DNA from: Polymyxa betae
Lineage: Eukaryota; Endomyxa; Phytomyxea; Plasmodiophorida; Plasmodiophoridae
Direction: 5' to 3'
DNA length: 64,000 nucleotides
NCBI GenBank assembly: GCA_003693705.1
Contig: RBZT01000415.1
Location: forward strand, 148,697 to 212,696
A model generated the notes under the pieces. It had not been told where the DNA came from and did not search any database. It saw nothing but the letters and a program-made list of their open reading frames with translations. Made by a program: the position numbers and the translations under genes. Below, piece by piece: positions 63,066-64,000 of this stretch (the first letter of the stretch is position 1; each line of letters begins with the position of its first letter).

Positions 63066-64000
63066 TTACAGGCAGAAATCCTTGGGATAGGCCTTCCGCA
63101 GCTCCTCCTGTAAACGGCAAACTTCAGAATACAGCGAGGACGCATCCTGCGAGTGGCCCTTATGTTTGTGCGCAGCGATTCCGGTTCCAATTGAAGTAAG
63201 CTGGCCAAGAAATGGAACTAACTGGAGATAGAGGGTGGCTGTGGATTCTGCTTCCGATTTCTGATGCATGGATTCTGAATAATCAGAAAGAAATTTGCCA
63301 AAAAGGCGGAGCTGCTGGTCGACCACATACTCGTACCGATTTTGCAGAGTTTGAAGATCTGGGTAATTCGCGATAGGGTCAAAATGTTGCCCGTAATCCT
63401 TGGCGTGTTCTTGGAGATATTTCGAAACGTCCAGCAAGCGATCATGAGTTTTGCACCAGGGCGAGCTTAAAATCGGACCTGGAACTTTGATAGCTCGGTT
63501 TCCAGAAGCACGGATCAGGTCGGTAACGAGAGGGCGGAGGCAGCCGTTCGCTGAAGTCAACACGACCGATTCGGGAGCGTAAACGGAAGAGCGCCAGAAC
63601 TGGTTAAAGCGACCAGCGATGGTCTTACGCCATTGCACGAAATCATCGCGTGACAATCGATCCTTGAGGACGTCGCATTTGCTGACGACGAAGACGATAT
63701 CGAATGGTTGAGTCACACCATAGGCCAACGTCATCATCTCCAGGTTCGTTTTAATGGTCTCCGGGACTTGACCACGTGATTGTGCCAGATCCAGAAAGAA
63801 GTAGATGCGCCGTACTGGAGCCCAATTATGGTGTTTGGCGAGCTGGACGGCCTTATCCATGCCGACCATGCATTCCTCACGCTTTTTGCTGGTCGGATTG
63901 CCGAACCCGGGAGTATCGATCACGACAATGGAATGTTTACCAATGAGGATCCTCTGGAGCGTGGTTGTGGTCGTTGGTTTGTCAGCGATGTTCCGACCCG
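63066..64000 (-). CDS. GTPase-domain protein, AIG1/dynamin-like type (5' end outside window)
   Basis: The gene enters from the right edge and ends at the stop 63066. The visible part begins NIADKPTTTTTLQRILIGKH, then G3 VVIDTPGFGN. A Thr run before it sits where the G2/switch I threonine would be. G4 reads VVSKCD (usually TKxD), followed by a long helical C-terminal half with KHKGHSQDASSLYSEVCRLQ, a short coiled coil. The P-loop lies beyond the edge. The pattern fits the AIG1/GIMAP and septin/Toc-like branch of TRAFAC GTPases, found also in protists. The clade and role cannot be settled from this part. Two hydrophobic segments (VPFLGQLTSIGTGIA) near the C-terminus may touch membranes. Confidence 0.65.
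   Translation of the reverse strand, partial: GRNIADKPTTTTTLQRILIGKHSIVVIDTPGFGNPTSKKREECMVGMDKAVQLAKHHNWAPVRRIYFFLDLAQSRGQVPETIKTNLEMMTLAYGVTQPFDIVFVVSKCDVLKDRLSRDDFVQWRKTIAGRFNQFWRSSVYAPESVVLTSANGCLRPLVTDLIRASGNRAIKVPGPILSSPWCKTHDRLLDVSKYLQEHAKDYGQHFDPIANYPDLQTLQNRYEYVVDQQLRLFGKFLSDYSESMHQKSEAESTATLYLQLVPFLGQLTSIGTGIAAHKHKGHSQDASSLYSEVCRLQEELRKAYPKDFCL

Overview
This is eukaryotic nuclear DNA, gene-dense and intron-rich. Most introns are about 45-65 nt, many with a ctaac/ctgac-like branch site close to the acceptor. Neighbouring genes often lie less than 100-300 bp apart. The gene set points to a flagellate-stage protist: a CCDC39/FAP59 axonemal ruler, katanin p60, a soluble-type adenylyl cyclase, a TmcB-like membrane PAS protein, a plant-type vacuolar sorting receptor, and a protein with protist-style DIxDI / DPLxPxY repeats. 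No rRNA marker is present, so the lineage cannot be fixed. A compact zoosporic protist (for example a rhizarian such as a phytomyxid, or a related SAR lineage) is only my guess.

Layout, left to right. 1-8.5 kb (-): giant RCC1/SPRY protein, cut by the left edge. 8.7-11.0 kb (-): RhoGAP protein. 11.1-14.5 kb (-): CCDC39. 15.0-16.6 kb (+): eIF2B delta. 16.9-18.8 kb (+): vacuolar sorting receptor. 19.1-21.0 kb (+): katanin p60. 21.4-23.75 kb (+): SPX-like domain fused to an AstE/AspA zinc hydrolase. 24.0-27.6 kb (+): TPR protein resembling ZIP4/SPO22/TEX11. 27.9-28.8 kb (-): coiled coil. 30.0-30.9 kb (-): ZGPAT-like G-patch protein. 31.3-31.8 kb (-): two-helix membrane protein. 32.3-33.3 kb (-): AMPK beta. 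34.4-36.7 kb (+): CNOT3/NOT5. 36.9-38.3 kb (-): repeat protein. 38.3-39.8 kb: the largest gene-free stretch. 40.2-40.7 kb (+): mS35-like protein. 41.0-47.9 kb (-): an adenylyl cyclase whose exon splices in frame onto tandem PH domains and a cyclic-nucleotide phosphodiesterase. 48.0-48.6 kb (-): ALG14. 49.3-49.7 kb (+): TXNDC17-like thioredoxin. 49.7-50.8 kb (-): EMC3. 51.2-52.8 kb (-): ERGIC/Erv41-family cargo receptor. 52.8-59.3 kb (+): TmcB-like protein. 59.4-60.4 kb (-): unidentified protein. 61.0-61.8 kb (-): DUF4833 protein. 63.1-64 kb (-): GTPase, cut by the right edge.

The strongest candidates for something new are two domain fusions. The first, at 41,010-47,912, would place cAMP synthesis and cAMP breakdown on one polypeptide of about 2,200 residues. 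The splice is phase 0, and the phosphodiesterase part has no ATG ahead of its first PH strand. The second, at 21,396-23,754, joins an SPX-like inositol-pyrophosphate sensor to an intact M14-type zinc hydrolase through exons that are all in phase. Other points of interest are a plant-type VSR with its tyrosine sorting tail intact, a probable meiotic ZIP4, and a GC-AG intron inside katanin.

The genes do not form one pathway, as expected in a eukaryote. Groups do share themes: secretory pathway (VSR, ALG14, EMC3, ERGIC), flagellum and microtubules (CCDC39, katanin, perhaps the repeat protein), and nutrient or second-messenger signalling (cyclase-PDE, SPX fusion, AMPK beta, TmcB-like PAS protein, RhoGAP). 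Exon boundaries were read by eye from GT/AG sites and reading-frame continuity; most spans below are gene spans that include introns.
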